Assembly: GCA_024803745.1 (NCBI GenBank)
Contig: JANJXV010000002.1
Coordinates: forward strand, 40,817,757-40,881,756
Source: Megascapheus bottae
Lineage: Eukaryota; Chordata; Mammalia; Rodentia; Geomyidae
Direction: 5' to 3'
Length of the DNA: 64,000 bases
Both the position numbers and the translations under genes were made by a program. Below, piece after piece: positions 25,440 to 37,599 of this stretch. Below the pieces are notes generated by a model. The model was not told the DNA's origin. It did no database searches and worked only from the letters and a program-made list of their open reading frames with translations. Each line of letters starts with the position of its first letter. Position 1 is the first letter of the stretch.

Positions 25440-25455
25440 TCTGCAATAAATTCTT

Positions 25456-26150
25456 GGTCTTCATTTTTCTTTTTGAGGAAAGGTAGAACTGACAATTTGG
25501 AAGTCAAATTGTTTTCAAACCTTCAACTATTTGTGCCTTGATTAAATGAGAGCATAGCACCCACATGAACAATATTTAACAATGTGAATTTCTCTTTGTC
25601 ACACATTTGCAATACCAAGAATCAGCTTTAATTAATAGATGCTCACATCACAGCCCTCCCACCAAATATATACACATCTTATCAAAATGGATATCATACT
25701 GATAATGCCTCTGTCATCTTTTCACAGTGATAATTCTGGTATATGTATTAAAATATACATGTATTTTAGCAACCTTGAAATGAGTGTACAAAAAGAAACT
25801 CACTTCATGTTTAATGTTTTAGTATCATTTCTTAATGTGTATGTACTATGCAGGATGGATACCGGTGTAGTCAAATATGATCATTACAGAGATACATTTC
25901 CTTCCAGAAAGAACTTACTATCCAGTATCAGAAGTATCTGCAGAATATTTCTCTCTGCTAATTCCTTCAAGTTGGGCCCCACCTGCAGAGAAAAAACTTC
26001 CTTGTCTTCCACATTTAGTGACTATTGGAGAATGTTGAACAAAAACCCTGGGTCAAGCAAAGGCTTTGGAGATGGCCACATTCACTTCTGACACACCAAA
26101 CTCCATCTCAACCTTTCAACATCTATTTTAGAGATAATCCCTCTCCACCA

Positions 26151-26151
<1 letters not shown>
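25456..26151. other. single-copy DNA with a 150-codon open frame of unknown meaning
   Basis: The plus-strand frame 25639-26091 is the longest open frame outside L1 sequence. I recognise no domain, signal peptide or family in it, and no splice or promoter context supports it. Composition (S, I, F and N rich) is what AT-rich DNA gives by chance. Confidence 0.3.

Positions 26152-26199
<48 letters not shown>
26152..26199. repeat. (CA)n microsatellite
   Basis: An uninterrupted CA dinucleotide run of about 24 units. Confidence 0.98.
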
Positions 26200-26201
<2 letters not shown>

Positions 26202-26269
26202 GGATAATTAACATTTTGGAAATTATTGCATTAAATACAGTTGTTCTTGATATTTTTGTTGTTATTTGC

Positions 26270-26508
26270 TTATTTTTATACCCATACTGAGACTTCAGTT
26301 CTGTACCACATGCTCTTAGTAGGATTTTTTTTGCTTATAGCTGGTCCTCTACTGCTTGAGCCATACCTAGCAGATTTATTTTTGCTGATTAATGAGGGAC
26401 AACAGAGTTGTGGATTGTTTGGCCTGGGTTGATGTAAAGTTGACATTCTCAGCTCGCAGTCTCTTAACAAGCTAGGGTTATAAGTGTAAGCCCATGACTC
26501 CTAGCCAG
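26270..26508 (-). repeat. diverged 7SL-head SINE, minus strand
   Basis: 'ctactgcttgagccatacc', 'gacattctcagctcgcagtc' and 'aacaagctagggttataagt' keep the antisense order of a composite SINE. Heavy divergence makes the 5' limit approximate. Confidence 0.55.
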
Positions 26509-26607
26509 TCACCAATAGGCCAATTAGATCATTTCCAAAGAAGGCAAATGGCTAACAATTAGATCATTTCCAAATAAAGCAAATGGTTAACTATAACTAG
26601 GCGATCT

Positions 26608-26608
26608 T

Positions 26609-26692
<84 letters not shown>

Positions 26693-26701
26693 GTCTCTCT
26701 C

Positions 26702-26734
<33 letters not shown>
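26608..26734. repeat. long (CT)n microsatellite
   Basis: About 125 bp of CT dinucleotides with a few CTGT, TTTC and CC interruptions. It is a perfect polypyrimidine/polypurine stretch except at rare G positions. Confidence 0.97.
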
Positions 26735-27231
26735 ATTTTCCTGCCTCTCCTTTTGCTTCTATATTAATCTCATAAAAACATATTGCTTATTTTGTTGAGA
26801 AAAACATCCTAAAGCTCTTTTAGTTCTGAATATTATGTGATTCATAAATTTACTATACTCAAGTAAATTTCATTTTTCTAAAGTTTCTATGTTGTATTTA
26901 TTACATCAAAATATTGTCCTGTAGAAAAGTAAAGTAGAGTATCAGCACAGCATTTCCCATTGTCCAACACTGGTCACCTTCTATCTAAATATTTTTTCAA
27001 TGCACTCTATTTTACTTGCTCTCTTACTGGAGAGCAATGGTTCTCTTCTTTTTTGTTCTGTCTTTTAAAAGAAACTGCATCTGATTATCTTCCCTATCTT
27101 ACATGTGACAATGGAAACTTCCTTTTCCTTGTATCAGCCCCAGGTGCCCAGTATGAAATCAGAGTTACTAAACATAATTCCTAACAATACAAACCCAATC
27201 CAATCCTCCTTCCCACTCCAAGGTAGGCTTG
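26735..27231. other. single-copy DNA, no feature seen
   Basis: No recognised repeat or gene. Confidence 0.4.
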
Positions 27232-27722
27232 TGTATTAGGGTTCTCCAGGGAAGCAACTATTAATACAGATGAAAGAAGGAAGGAAGGAAGAAAGGAAGG
27301 AAGGAAGAAAGGAAGGAAGGAAGGAGAAAGAAAGAGAAAAGAGAGAAAGAAAGAATGAAGAATTTTAGAGCCTCAAAATCACATAAAATCAATAAAAAAT
27401 AATTGTATTATTTAGTCCAAAGTTTGAAATCCAGACAATCAGGAACACATGGGTGTAAGTCTCATTCTAAGACCGAATGCGCCATGTCTTAGCCTAAGTA
27501 GTGGTAGCAAATTTATTTCTCCTCTCTTGTTTTGTACTATTCAGATAACTGATACCCAAACAACTTTATTTTTCTCTAGTCAGTCCTTTTAGTTAGTCTG
27601 CCATTTCAAATGCTGATCTTCCCTAGAAATACTCTCCCACACATATCCAGAAATAATGTCCTAAAAACTATCTAGGGATCCTTTAGTTGAGTCAAGTTGA
27701 CACATAAAATTAAACATTACAC
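27232..27722 (-). mobile_element. MaLR-like solitary LTR, minus strand
   Basis: Antisense of the common LTR-type repeat that ends '..agaaccctgactaatac'. It starts 'tattagggttctccaggga', and near the far end has 'tccagaaataatgtcctaaa' and 'gtcaagttgacacataaaat'. Its internal A/G-rich segment has expanded to a (GGAA/GAAA)n run at 27272-27358. No retroviral genes adjoin it. Confidence 0.6.
27272..27358. repeat. (GGAA)n/(GAAA)n microsatellite inside the LTR
   Basis: About 87 bp of GGAA, GAAA and GAGA units forming an all-purine strand interrupted by a single T near 27355. Confidence 0.95.
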
Positions 27723-27904
27723 CCAGGGAAAAATAAGAAGATTAGGTTATTAGTTTAAACATTCAAAAAAGAGGTATTTGGTGCTACGTTTTCTGTATCT
27801 CTTTTTGGCTCCCATGAGACTCTAAAAACCATATGCATGTTAATTTAAAAATGAAAGAAATTCATCATAATTTTCAGGTTAATTACTTTCTGGTTAATTA
27901 CATA

Positions 27905-28020
27905 ATAATGATAATAGCTTCTACCATTTATTTGAGGGCTTGCTAGATTCTAGGCAATTTTCCTAGTTATTGGAATGCATCATCACTTTTTAAAATATAC
28001 TTTACATTTTAGAATAATTA
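27905..28020 (-). repeat. MIR fragment, minus strand
   Basis: 'accatttatttgagggcttg', 'tagattctaggcaatttt' and 'ggaatgcatcatcacttt' parallel the antisense MIR 3' half ('catttattgagcacctactatgtgcc..'). Confidence 0.6.
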
Positions 28021-28914
28021 TTTGCAGAAATATTATTAATAAAATTTACTACAGTCCTATATATATCACTCTCAAATAATCCTGTCATTAATAGCTTATG
28101 ACATTACTTTTATGCATGTGATATTTAGTAAAATTCATGGCTCAGTATGGATTACTATTATTAATCAAACTGTAAATTATCCAAAAGTTTATTTTTATTG
28201 AGTCATCTTATTTTTTGTTGTTTTATTTAGCATGACCTCCAGGATACCATGTTACATTTATTTCCCTAGAATCCCTCTAATTTCTTGTTTTTGATGATCT
28301 GAATATTATTTAACAGTACTGCTTAGGTATTCTCTGAAATGTTAGTTGGGATTTCTGTGGTATTTTTCCTAAAAGAGTGGTGGTTGTTTCTTCTAGGAAG
28401 AACACAGAGGGAAAAAAAGGTGGTTTTTAGTATACCATATAAAGCTTAAGTATCACCAACATGATTTATCACTGCTAATGTGGAAGTACATGAATGATAC
28501 AGCATGCTTTAAAATTTCCATAATTAAACATTATATAGTTATCTTATTTACTTTAAGGTTGGACTTATTTTTCAGAGAAAGAATCCAAAAAGGCATGGGG
28601 ATTAATTACAGTCATAAGAAAACATTTCTAGGCAAGCCCTTTTTATCTGCTATATACTTGGAAAGCAATGGAATTAGAGTTAATGATACATGTAAAAGCT
28701 TGATTTAGGAAAGTGCTTAAAATTTTAGAAGTTTGTCCTGTTATTTATTCTTTTCCAGAGTAAGTAGGAGGAAAGACAAACAAAATTGACAGGGAACCTG
28801 GCAAAAGTTCACTACTGTGAACAACATCCAACTGGATCATGGAAATGTTTACAGAGATGGCCAATAATTTCATCAACTCTTTTTTGTTTTCATTGTGTCT
28901 GGAGGGAAATCATT
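28021..28914. other. AT-rich single-copy DNA, no feature seen
   Basis: A 76-codon chance frame (28478-28708) has no domain. No repeat was recognised. Confidence 0.4.
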
Positions 28915-29070
28915 GTCAACTAATACTTCTTGAATATTTGCTATATAGTAGATCCTTGTACACAAGTATTTTAATTTAATCCTTCAAAAATGATATGAAG
29001 AAATAATGAAATTTGTAGAATAACTAGTAAATTAAAAACTAGAATTCAGAGACTTTAAGTAACTTGGAAA
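28915..29070 (-). repeat. MIR fragment, minus strand
   Basis: 'ttcttgaatatttgctatat', 'ttaatttaatccttcaaaa' and 'gagactttaagtaacttgg' follow the antisense MIR order. Confidence 0.55.
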
Positions 29071-29467
29071 AATTAATATTATCAATCCATTAAATTAGTC
29101 CCCCAAAGTATTTCAATTTTCATCTTTGTTCAATTGACAAGGGAATGAACCGCTGAATAAAAAGACAACATCAAGATAAAGCAACAAGTTCTCTAATTCC
29201 AAATTCAGCAATGTCATGCAACTAGAGAAGGTTACATGTTATCTTCTGCATACCAGGCCATATTTTGGGATATAATGATGATAATATGCTCATACCAGAC
29301 AAAATAAGGTACTTTCATCCTTTAAGATATCTGTCCTAAATGAGAAATCTTTTTGGTGATGTGTGAGGCTTTATGACAAATAACATTTCTGGATTTATGT
29401 AACTGTGATATTCATATTCTACATTAATCATTATGAATAATAAAAACCCAACATTAAAACCTAGAAT
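29071..29467. other. single-copy DNA, no feature seen
   Basis: No recognised repeat or gene. Confidence 0.4.
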
Positions 29468-29705
29468 CCTGGTACCAGTGGCTCATACCTGTAATCTTAG
29501 CTACTCAAGAGACTGAGATCTGAGGTGCATAGTTTGAAGCCAACTCAGGTATGAAAGTCCATTAAACTATTATCTCCAATTAACTACCTAAAAGCCAGAA
29601 GTGGCACTGTGGCACAAATGTTAGCCTTGAACAAAAGATCTCAAGCTTTTAGTGTCTAGTCATTGAATTGTGGCCTCATGACTGGCCCCAAAATAATAAA
29701 TAGAA
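29468..29705 (+). mobile_element. 7SL-head/Geo-tail composite SINE
   Basis: The head ('ggtaccagtggctcatacct'), linker ('attatctccaattaactacc') and tail ('ccagaagtggcactgtggca') are present. The tail then diverges before 'catgactggccccaaaat'. Confidence 0.82.
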
Positions 29706-30924
29706 TAAATTGGCATAGTTTTTTAAGGGAACGAATTAATAAGACTAATATAAAAGGTCTAAGTCATTTTATTTTTATAAAGAGATATCACTAAGTATTG
29801 TAAATGCTTGTACTCAAAGAATATCCAAGGACTTTTTAAAAGTGTGTTTAAGTAAGTTTATATGATTTCCCCTGAAGAATTGAGGAATATCATCGATCAG
29901 TAGCTCTTAAAGTATGATGAGGACTGCCTTTTGCACAAAGCACTATCGTTATTGCAAGGTGATTAGGTTAGTTTTATCTAATCGAGAGATTTGTATGTCC
30001 ATGCCAACTTTGGATTTCTAGAAATCCAGCTCTGACTAAGGGCTGGATTTCTGCTAAATGAGTAAGAAGCATTAAATTTATTCCTTTTTATTTTAACTTG
30101 AAGCTCTGTAAAAGAATAGAACTACAGTCATTTCTCTTCCACTGTTCTGAATATGAGTAAATTGAATTCACGAACCCCCACTGTTGCACACCTCTGTGGC
30201 CTGGCCCCTTAGAAACACCACTCAGAAGCTCTTGTTTTTGAGGCAGCTCTTCCGCCTTCAGATTTGAGTACAGCAGGGGATGGAAGAGCAATTTTCAGAT
30301 TCCGTGGTGGGTTGGATTAAATTACTCCACAGGCCATATGTCTCACAGACCTACTAGAGTGGATTAAGTGTGTCGTTTCCTCTTTGCATTTGAATTTTCT
30401 TTTCATAAAGGAAAGAAAATGTTAATGCAGACCAAGTAGGAGAGAAAGACACAAACAAACAAACAAATTGAGTTAGCTAAGAAGCATCCTTAGTATCTCC
30501 TCTTGCTTCATGAGAGCCAAGACTAGATTGAAGGGGGGAAGGCTAAAGCAGACCTTGCTACTTCAGTTCCCAAAGTTATTAATATGTGTTTCAGCAGGAG
30601 CCAAGAATCACCTCTATGTTTTTTGTTTTCTTTTTAATATCCCTCTCTTTTGATTTTCTTTGGTGACATCTTAAATTATGCAAAATCAAAGTAAAGAGCC
30701 TACTGTACTCATATTTGTATCAGAAGGGAAAAATGTAGTCTAGAATTAAGAAGCCATGAGTTGTTAATCCTTCAACAGGTGAGTCATGACATGGTATTTA
30801 GTATTTTAATGTTTCTGCAGTCAATTATAAATGATAATATCTGTGTGATAATGAACTTCAGTGGATAGAAATACTATGATAATCTTTTGTGTAGTATCAC
30901 TCTATGCTGTCTAGTTGGCTTGTC
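29706..30924. other. single-copy DNA, no feature seen
   Basis: No recognised repeat or gene. A 67-codon frame on the minus strand (30088-30291) has no domain. Confidence 0.4.
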
Positions 30925-31027
30925 ATGCACTCCTCACAACATCCTATAAGCATAAGTACACTAAGGGATAATGAAGCAACAGGGTAAATAGCAAACATTG
31001 AGTTACATAGTAATGAGATTTAGACCC
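30925..31027 (-). repeat. MIR fragment, minus strand
   Basis: 'cactcctcacaacatcctat', 'ctaagggataatgaagcaac' and 'gttacatagtaatgagattt' fit antisense MIR ('cctcacaacaaccctatgag..aaggtcacacagctagtaag'). Confidence 0.55.
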
Positions 31028-31227
31028 TTTTTATTTTAAAAATAATCCTTTATTTCATGCATATGATCACAACTTGATTTTTCTACTTGCATAGACAAAA
31101 ATATAGTCATGGGAATCATAGTGTAAATGCTTTTTAATCAGTTTAAAAATGGTAAAAATGGAAAACAATGGAAGGGATGATATTGCTCAAGATTTACAGA
31201 ATTACAATCTACTTGATAATATTTTTT

Positions 31228-31568
31228 TTAATTTTTTTATTGTAATTAGTAAAAGGGTTACATGATATTTGCCAGATAGAAGGTGCATTAATTCGCATAC
31301 ATTGATACCCTTTCACATGTCATGATACCCATTTCCCTCCCCGCCACCCCCCTCCCATCTTAGTTTTCCCCCCTTCCCTATCAAATTTCAAATATCCAAA
31401 TACAAATAAATTCAATATATCAGATAACAAAGTGAGATACTATACCAATATGAGATAACCAAGGGATAGACAACATAATACATTAAGGACAACAATCATT
31501 CATTATATGGCTTTTGTTTCAATATCCTGGAGGTCCTTTCAATTAGCTTCACATTATATGGCCTTATG
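31228..31568 (-). mobile_element. L1 3'UTR-only insertion with 15-bp TSD, minus strand
   Basis: 340 bp of L1 3'UTR only, including the C-rich tract (31344-31376). The exact TSD ttgataatatttttt lies at 31213-31227 and 31569-31583. The close match to the 50613-51620 copy suggests the same, relatively young subfamily. Confidence 0.93.
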
Positions 31569-31583
31569 TTGATAATATTTTTT

Positions 31584-31954
31584 ACATGATAGAACATGAA
31601 AAGAATGCCTTAGAAAACATGATGCAAGCATTGTTTTTGAAAAATGAGCTATAAAATGGTCCCTTGCTATGGATAAAAATCCTATAGAGTTTTTTGTTTG
31701 TGTTTTTAGTTTTGGGTTTTTTTTTTTTTGGATGTTTCTATGATCTCTTTATAGTCCAAGTGAGCAGTGGGGACGAGGTCATAGTTTATAAAGAAGAAAA
31801 TATCAAATGCCAATAAAGTACTTTCTCTCTTGCTCTTGTGGCTTTCTAAGGTTACTGACTCTCAAGAAAAACAGAAGCATAAAACCCACATGCCAACCAG
31901 AGGAAAAGGGGTTGGATTTTGATAAAAATCATATTGGTGATGTAATTGAGTAGT
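31584..31954. other. single-copy DNA, no feature seen
   Basis: T/G-rich run at 31690-31732; nothing else recognised. Confidence 0.4.
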
Positions 31955-32015
31955 CTTCTCCTTCTCCTTCTCCTCCTCCTCCTCCTCCTCCTCCTCCTCC
32001 TCCTCCTTCTTCTTT
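31955..32015. repeat. (TCC)n microsatellite
   Basis: CTTCTC units grade into pure CTC triplets and then TTC, an all-pyrimidine strand of about 60 bp. Confidence 0.96.
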
Positions 32016-32716
32016 TCCTATCTAGAGAAAGTCAACTAACCCAAGCAATCAGCAGTGATAGGACTGATATTTGCACACAATGGCTTGACAAGTGAAACCT
32101 CCAGTGTCAGTTAGACATGCCTACCCTTTTGGCACCCAGATGTATTAGTACAGCAAGCACTAAGCCTAATTTTTGGATAGAGAAAACAAATGATCTTGAG
32201 ATTGCCATCCTTTTTGCTTCTGATCAAGTTCTTGCTCAGAGAATATTTTTTTTTAAAGCAGTACTTATCTTCAAGTTCCTCTAAAGAGATTAGCAAGGGC
32301 AAATATGCACTCCTAATTAGCTGAATGTGAAGTAAATACTCTTCAAGGTCTCTTAGCCCTATGGTCTGGTGAGCTGCCAGTCAAAGAAGTGTGCAACTGA
32401 AGGCAAAATGAAGAAGAGCATCTTAAAAAACCATGTGCACCATGTTTTGCTCAAATGCAAAGGAGTACTAAATAAATTGAATTGTTAAGCCATCTGCAGG
32501 TTAGTCAAGTAGGCAGCTAACTGGGCAGAGACAATGTTTCTGCATATTTAATGATATTTATGTTACTAACAATTAATCAAATAATCTTCCTTGGCTTTAA
32601 ATTCTCATAATTGTGTAGAATTTAGAATATGGGAAACTTGGTTGGCTTATAGCTCTCCAAATTATTAATATCATTCATGTCTAACTCAGATACTGAGCAT
32701 TAAAAAAAAAAAAAGA
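32016..32716. other. single-copy DNA, no coding feature seen
   Basis: No repeat was recognised. It contains a TAATTA homeobox-type core inside 'ctcctaattagctgaatg' near 32311. Confidence 0.35.
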
Positions 32717-32960
32717 CTATACCAGACCCTCATGGCTCAGGCCAGTGATCTTAGCTATTTAGAAGGCTGAGATCTGGAGAATCATAGTTTGAAGTTAGTT
32801 TAAGCAAAAAAAAAATCTTCCAGATGCCATCTCAAAAATAATTAGTCAAATGTAAAGCTGGAGATATGACTCAAGCGGTAGCACCCCAGCTGATAAAGCA
32901 AACAGGAAATGCTAAATTCTGAGTTCAAACACTGGAAGCAAAAGAGAAAAAAAAAATAAA
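32717..32960 (+). repeat. B1-dID-like SINE, old
   Basis: The 7SL-like head ('ccctcatggctcaggccagt', 'gaaggctgagatctggag') is joined to an ID-derived tail ('gctggagatatgactcaagc', 'ggtagcacc', 'tgagttcaaacactgg') and ends in A-rich sequence. This tail differs from the Geo tail, so it belongs to an older architecture. Confidence 0.75.
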
Positions 32961-34111
32961 GGACAAAGAAAACAATGTGAACATTGTTCCAAAAGTCTCT
33001 CATGAAGCAAGTTGGCATGCCTGTTCAATAATTCATTGACTACAAGATAGGCTTTTCCAAATCAATGATGATTTGTGCCTCATCGAGTACATACCAAGAG
33101 CCTTTTCCTCTTTCCTTCTCTTCTCTGTACCTGAACCCAACTGCCTACTCCTTTGTACAGGAACATAAATTTTAATTGTTCTTGCTTGCTTTGCTTGATG
33201 GAAGATAATTCCTCTTCTACAAGGAGCTGCTGAAGTACACTCACATTGTGTGTGACCCTGTAAGTGCTGACAAGTCTTACTTGCTACCTGTGACTACTGC
33301 AGGGTGCTGCATTGTTTTCCACCCCAGGAATTCTTTCAGGAGGCTCTTTGAAAAAGCTGTGTTCAACTTGAGTTTTATGTCTGTCTTGGAAGCACAGGCC
33401 CAATGTCATGTGACACCTTAAAAACATTCACAAAGCAACAAGAGCACAGAGAACTTTCATCGAACACCGTTGTTGTGTCCAGCAAATATAATTTTAATGC
33501 TAAAATAGCAATGGAGAATTAGCAAGTAAAATTAGCTCTCAACTAGCTCTTCCAGCTCATAAAGGACCCATTGTATCATGTACTGTGTGTGGAATAAGAG
33601 CAATGGCAGCCACAGAATCTGAGAACTTAACACTGGTTGAGGTAAAGGAATGCTTTATGAATTGCTTCTATTATATTGTAGTAGGTAGTATGTCACTGGA
33701 GCCTGACAAGGTTAGGAATAATCTCATAATTTAAACTCCAGGAGAACTCACAGAAGCATTCTAAGGTTGTGAGTTCATGGGAACAGAGGAATCACTTCAC
33801 TTATAGTGACCTGAGTTAGAGTGTTATAAATCACAACCGAAGATAGCAAATTGTTTTCCAGAATATGTCAGTGCATTCAGGTAACACTTACTAATAATAA
33901 CAGTTTTATTTCTTGACTATCAGAAATTGTGTAATAAAAGCTAAACAGAATGAGGTCTCAGAATCTAATCACCAAGAAGCAATGCTCATAAATACATTGA
34001 GCATATATGTCTCATTATTTCCTATGAATATATGGACATATATTCACAATTATGATAGTTTAAAAATGTATTTTAATTCAAGACATGTTGTGAATATTTC
34101 CTTTCCTTTTT
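32961..34111. other. single-copy DNA, no feature seen
   Basis: Over 1 kb with no recognised repeat. The part around 33180-33480 is somewhat GC-richer but shows no convincing exon. Confidence 0.4.
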
Positions 34112-34440
34112 ACTTGTATAATAATACCGCGGTGAATTGAACTGTGTCCTACCCACATTTATTGCGGATTAAGTCTTGAACTTAACTGTATTTGGAGTGG
34201 AATTTTAGATGTTAATTAAAGTTAAGTGATGGCATAGCGACCTATTATGACATAACTGAGGCTCTGAACTAAAGAAAGGGAAGGAAGAATTGTTTCTCTC
34301 CACTTGGTGTGGACATAGGAAGGAGGTAGTAAGTAGTGTGAAAGCCCAGAAGACAGCCCTTTTCATGAATCTTGGTCTGATGTACAACTCCTTTAGAAGT
34401 CCAGGGAAATGAATGCTTGTTTACATAGTGCCTCTAGTCA
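34112..34440 (+). mobile_element. MaLR/MLT1-like LTR remnant
   Basis: 'gaattgaactgtgtcctacc', 'ctgtatttggagtggaattt', 'gttaattaaagttaagtgat', 'tggtgtggacatagg' and 'agaagacagcc' keep the order of old MaLR-type LTRs. Diverged; subfamily not assigned. Confidence 0.55.
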
Positions 34441-34666
34441 ATCTTCCTTGTATTCCACACATTTTTTCCATTTTCTTCCCTCCTGGCCTGATACACCCCA
34501 CCTTAGATATTGAGGAATGCGTGCATTTTCTGCCTAAAGGAGAGGACCTTGCCTAATCTGCCTGGTGTGGAGAAAGGGTGGACTCAGAACTCCTAGATCT
34601 GGATTTGTCAATCTTCCAGATGAGGCCTGGGTGTTCAATAGGGTGTCTAAAACTATGACCATGAAG

Positions 34667-34895
34667 CTGGGCACTGGTGGTTCATGCTTATAATCCTAGC
34701 TACTCAGGAAGCTGAGATCTGAGGACCTCGGTTCAAAGCCAGCTGGGCACGAAAGTCCGTGAGAGTCTTATCTCCAATTAACCACCAGAAAACAGAAGTG
34801 GTAGAGTGGTAGAGTGGTAGCCTTGAGCTGAAGCGCTTAGGGATACCACCCAGACTCAGAGTTCAAGCCCCATGACTGAAAACAAAAGGAAAAAA
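34667..34895 (+). mobile_element. 7SL-head/Geo-tail composite SINE
   Basis: The head ('gctgggcactggtggttcat'), linker ('cttatctccaattaaccacc') and tail with a small 'gtagagtggtagagtggtag' expansion end 'ttcaagccccatgactgaaa'. An A-rich end runs into a TA microsatellite. Confidence 0.9.
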
Positions 34896-34899
34896 ATCA

Positions 34900-34933
<34 letters not shown>

Positions 34934-34967
34934 GTATCTGTGTGTGTATATGTATATGTATATAGAG
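34900..34967. repeat. (TA)n/(TG)n microsatellite after a SINE tail
   Basis: TATATA runs broken by TGTA and TGTGTG units directly after the A-rich SINE tail. Confidence 0.95.
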
Positions 34968-37599
34968 AGACTCTTAAATCACTGACAGCCAGTATTCTGC
35001 TTTTTGTTATATAATTGGCAACTCCTTGGATTGATATATGGGAATTCAATTTCAAGATACAAAAATAGCTGCATTCTGAGAGGTCAGATTGTGAGATTTT
35101 ATTATAAAGTTAGTGACTGTGTATAGTCACATGCTCCACTCCCCCCCCCAAAAAAAAACCCCCCAACAACTTGCAGGCTTGAATGTGCTTAACCCTATTT
35201 GAAAACTGAGCCACGAGGGTAGTAAAACAAAGAGCAGAAAAAACATCCCAATAAACTAACAAATCAACACTCACAGAGACCTAAAGAGGGCCACCATGGT
35301 TGGCCTAAGGTATGTCAGGAGAACAGGCATGGGCTATATGGTGGCTGAGCTGATCTGGGCCTAAATAGGGTCATGGTTAGGTGTAAGGTGAGCAGGAGCT
35401 TGGGAATTCAATGAATTCCGGACAGACATCCCTTAACCTATTGTCTAAGTCCCCACCCCCACCTCTAGGAATTCAGGCAGACTCCTCACCTGGAGGTTGG
35501 ACTTCACTTTCATTCATCAAGAATGCAAGATGGTACCAATTAGAGCCAATTCCTATCACCTACAATGTTGCCAAGATGGCACCAGGTAGACACAGTATCC
35601 TTATTTCAGAATTTTTTTTAAAGATTTTTTTTATTAACTTGGTGGGCATTTGTTTGTTGAAGCGTAGAGAAAAGAACATTATGGATCATGTGATAAAGGA
35701 AATAACAAACACTTCAGTTAGTTAGGAAAGTATATTTGTAGGAAACAAATGGCACTTGCTCATAAACCTTTCTATAATGCATGCAAATAGTTCACTACAG
35801 AGCCACAAGTACCATTAAGATATTTTATTTACCTACCATTTTGTTGTTAACATTCCATTTCCTATTTATATTTCTAGTATTAAAAATGAGTTTTTCTGTT
35901 TGCATCTAATGGCATTGAAAGAAAGCCATTTCTCACATGTGCAGAAAAAGGAAAAGGAAACTCATGCTAGGATTTATAACACAACCCAGAACAAGGCACA
36001 AAATCAAATTTCTCCTTAAGATAGTAAGTGAATTAGCAGTAGGCACCCTTCCAAATGACAGTGTATATCAGGGTTATGAAAAACAAAGGAGGTTATGCAG
36101 ATTAAAAAATTGTGGGGAGGAAAAAAAAATCCCATAAACTAAATACAGGTTGTAAATCTCAGAGGAAGTTCTTGCTCTGATATCAAGTATATGGAAGGGG
36201 CTGATAAACCAAAATGTAATGTTTAATATTCTAAATGATGGGAACAAAAGACCAGGCAGGAAGTTAATAACATTTCTAAGGTCAGACCAATGCAGAGCAA
36301 GAATTCAACCCTCCATATGCCTGAATTCAGTTTTTTTTTCTTTCCACTCAATAGTGACAACTATAATGTCCCATATTTGCAAATGTGACAGTTTTCATTT
36401 GGAAGATTCTATTAAATTTAATCCTCACATAAAAATAGAAAATCTAAAAATACGGCTGGTATTATTTTGTGTTTCTACTCCCCTTCCCACCTTCTCTCCT
36501 TTTGCCATTTTTTGGTTTGCACTAGGGATATTTGTATAAAATGCTACTTCCTGAGGAAAAAACATAATACTTCCAAATCCCTTAGTGAATGTCAGTTTAA
36601 GGTCTTCATCAATTAATTTAGTTTCATAAGCACTCCAGAAGGAATACAAATACCACCTGTATTTAGAATTGATTTTTTTTTTCCTGTAGTGTCTTGGCAG
36701 GGAGGGGGAAGTTGAAAGAGTAGGACTATTTGGTAAAACTCTTTGCCCTTTTCTTTTTGTAAATGTTGTCTTTTTTTGTAAATGTCAAGCCCAAATTATA
36801 GGTGAGTATTGGCAGAGTTGCAGAGACTATCTGAGAGCCATTACAGTCTCTGGCATTTGTGCTGCTAAATTTGTAATGAGTTGCAGGTGTTTGTGATTGA
36901 ATTTTGTGCTGCCTTTGTGATTGGCTTACAGCTTCACAGTCCATTAAGGCTATGCTTTCCTTGTGAATGTTAAAATTGTGGTGATGGGAAAACATCAGTG
37001 ACAAGGGTAGATGGTAAGTTTGAGTACAGAAAGGTGTGTATACTTTAAACCAGTGTCATTTGTCAGACTTCTCAATGTGAGCACCTACCAATTAAAAAAA
37101 TATCTATCTCAAGCATATTGAGAATAGTTTGACATCATTTGTTAAGATCAAAATTGAGAGATACCATTTGGAATATATTCTATCCTCTTAGTTGTTATCA
37201 GTAGACGTAGATAGATTTCCAGTGATCTTTATTTACAAAAGGTCACTCCTTTGTTGCCTTTTGTCCTTGTATGAATATTAACACCCCCTAAACGTGGTAC
37301 AATAGAAAGGTCCTTGGCAATTTTTATAAAGTATTCCATGAACAATTCATTGATGTTACAATAGCCACATCATTTCCATTCCTTTATACAGAAGGATGAT
37401 GATTTTATGCAAAGGTAAAATTACTGAGCCTTAATTCCATTTCAAGGTTTTGTGGCTTTTCTACTCCTTCAGATTATTAGTGCACTTCATTGGGGACTGC
37501 TGTTTCACAGTCCCCATAATGCTTCACAACTAGCCTTAAAACTCTAGCCATTGATGAGTACTTTTAAAATCTAGATGATATATTAATTAGAAAACATTA
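34968..37599. other. 2.6 kb mostly single-copy DNA
   Basis: No L1 or composite SINE was recognised. Open frames of 104 (35411-35725) and 106 codons (36219-36539) have no domain, and their T/S/F-rich content fits chance. A possible MIR scrap lies near 36255-36330. The stretch 36840-36960 repeats the motif 'tttgtgattg' twice and might be regulatory. Confidence 0.35.

Noticed and set aside
25289..25507. 72-codon minus-strand frame as a gene
   Set aside because: It is the L1 ORF2 C-terminus joined to flanking DNA; covered by the L1 entry.
26025..26207. 60-codon frame ending in a His-Thr repeat
   Set aside because: The end is the CA microsatellite read in frame.
26140..26740. Repeat array as a CRISPR
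   Set aside because: Simple dinucleotide runs without spacers, in a mammalian genome.
29896..30060. MER5-like start 'cagtagctcttaaagtatga'
   Set aside because: Only the first 20-odd bases fit; the rest did not follow the expected order.
35411..36539. Frames of 104 and 106 codons as small genes
   Set aside because: No domain, no promoter or splice context, composition expected of chance frames.
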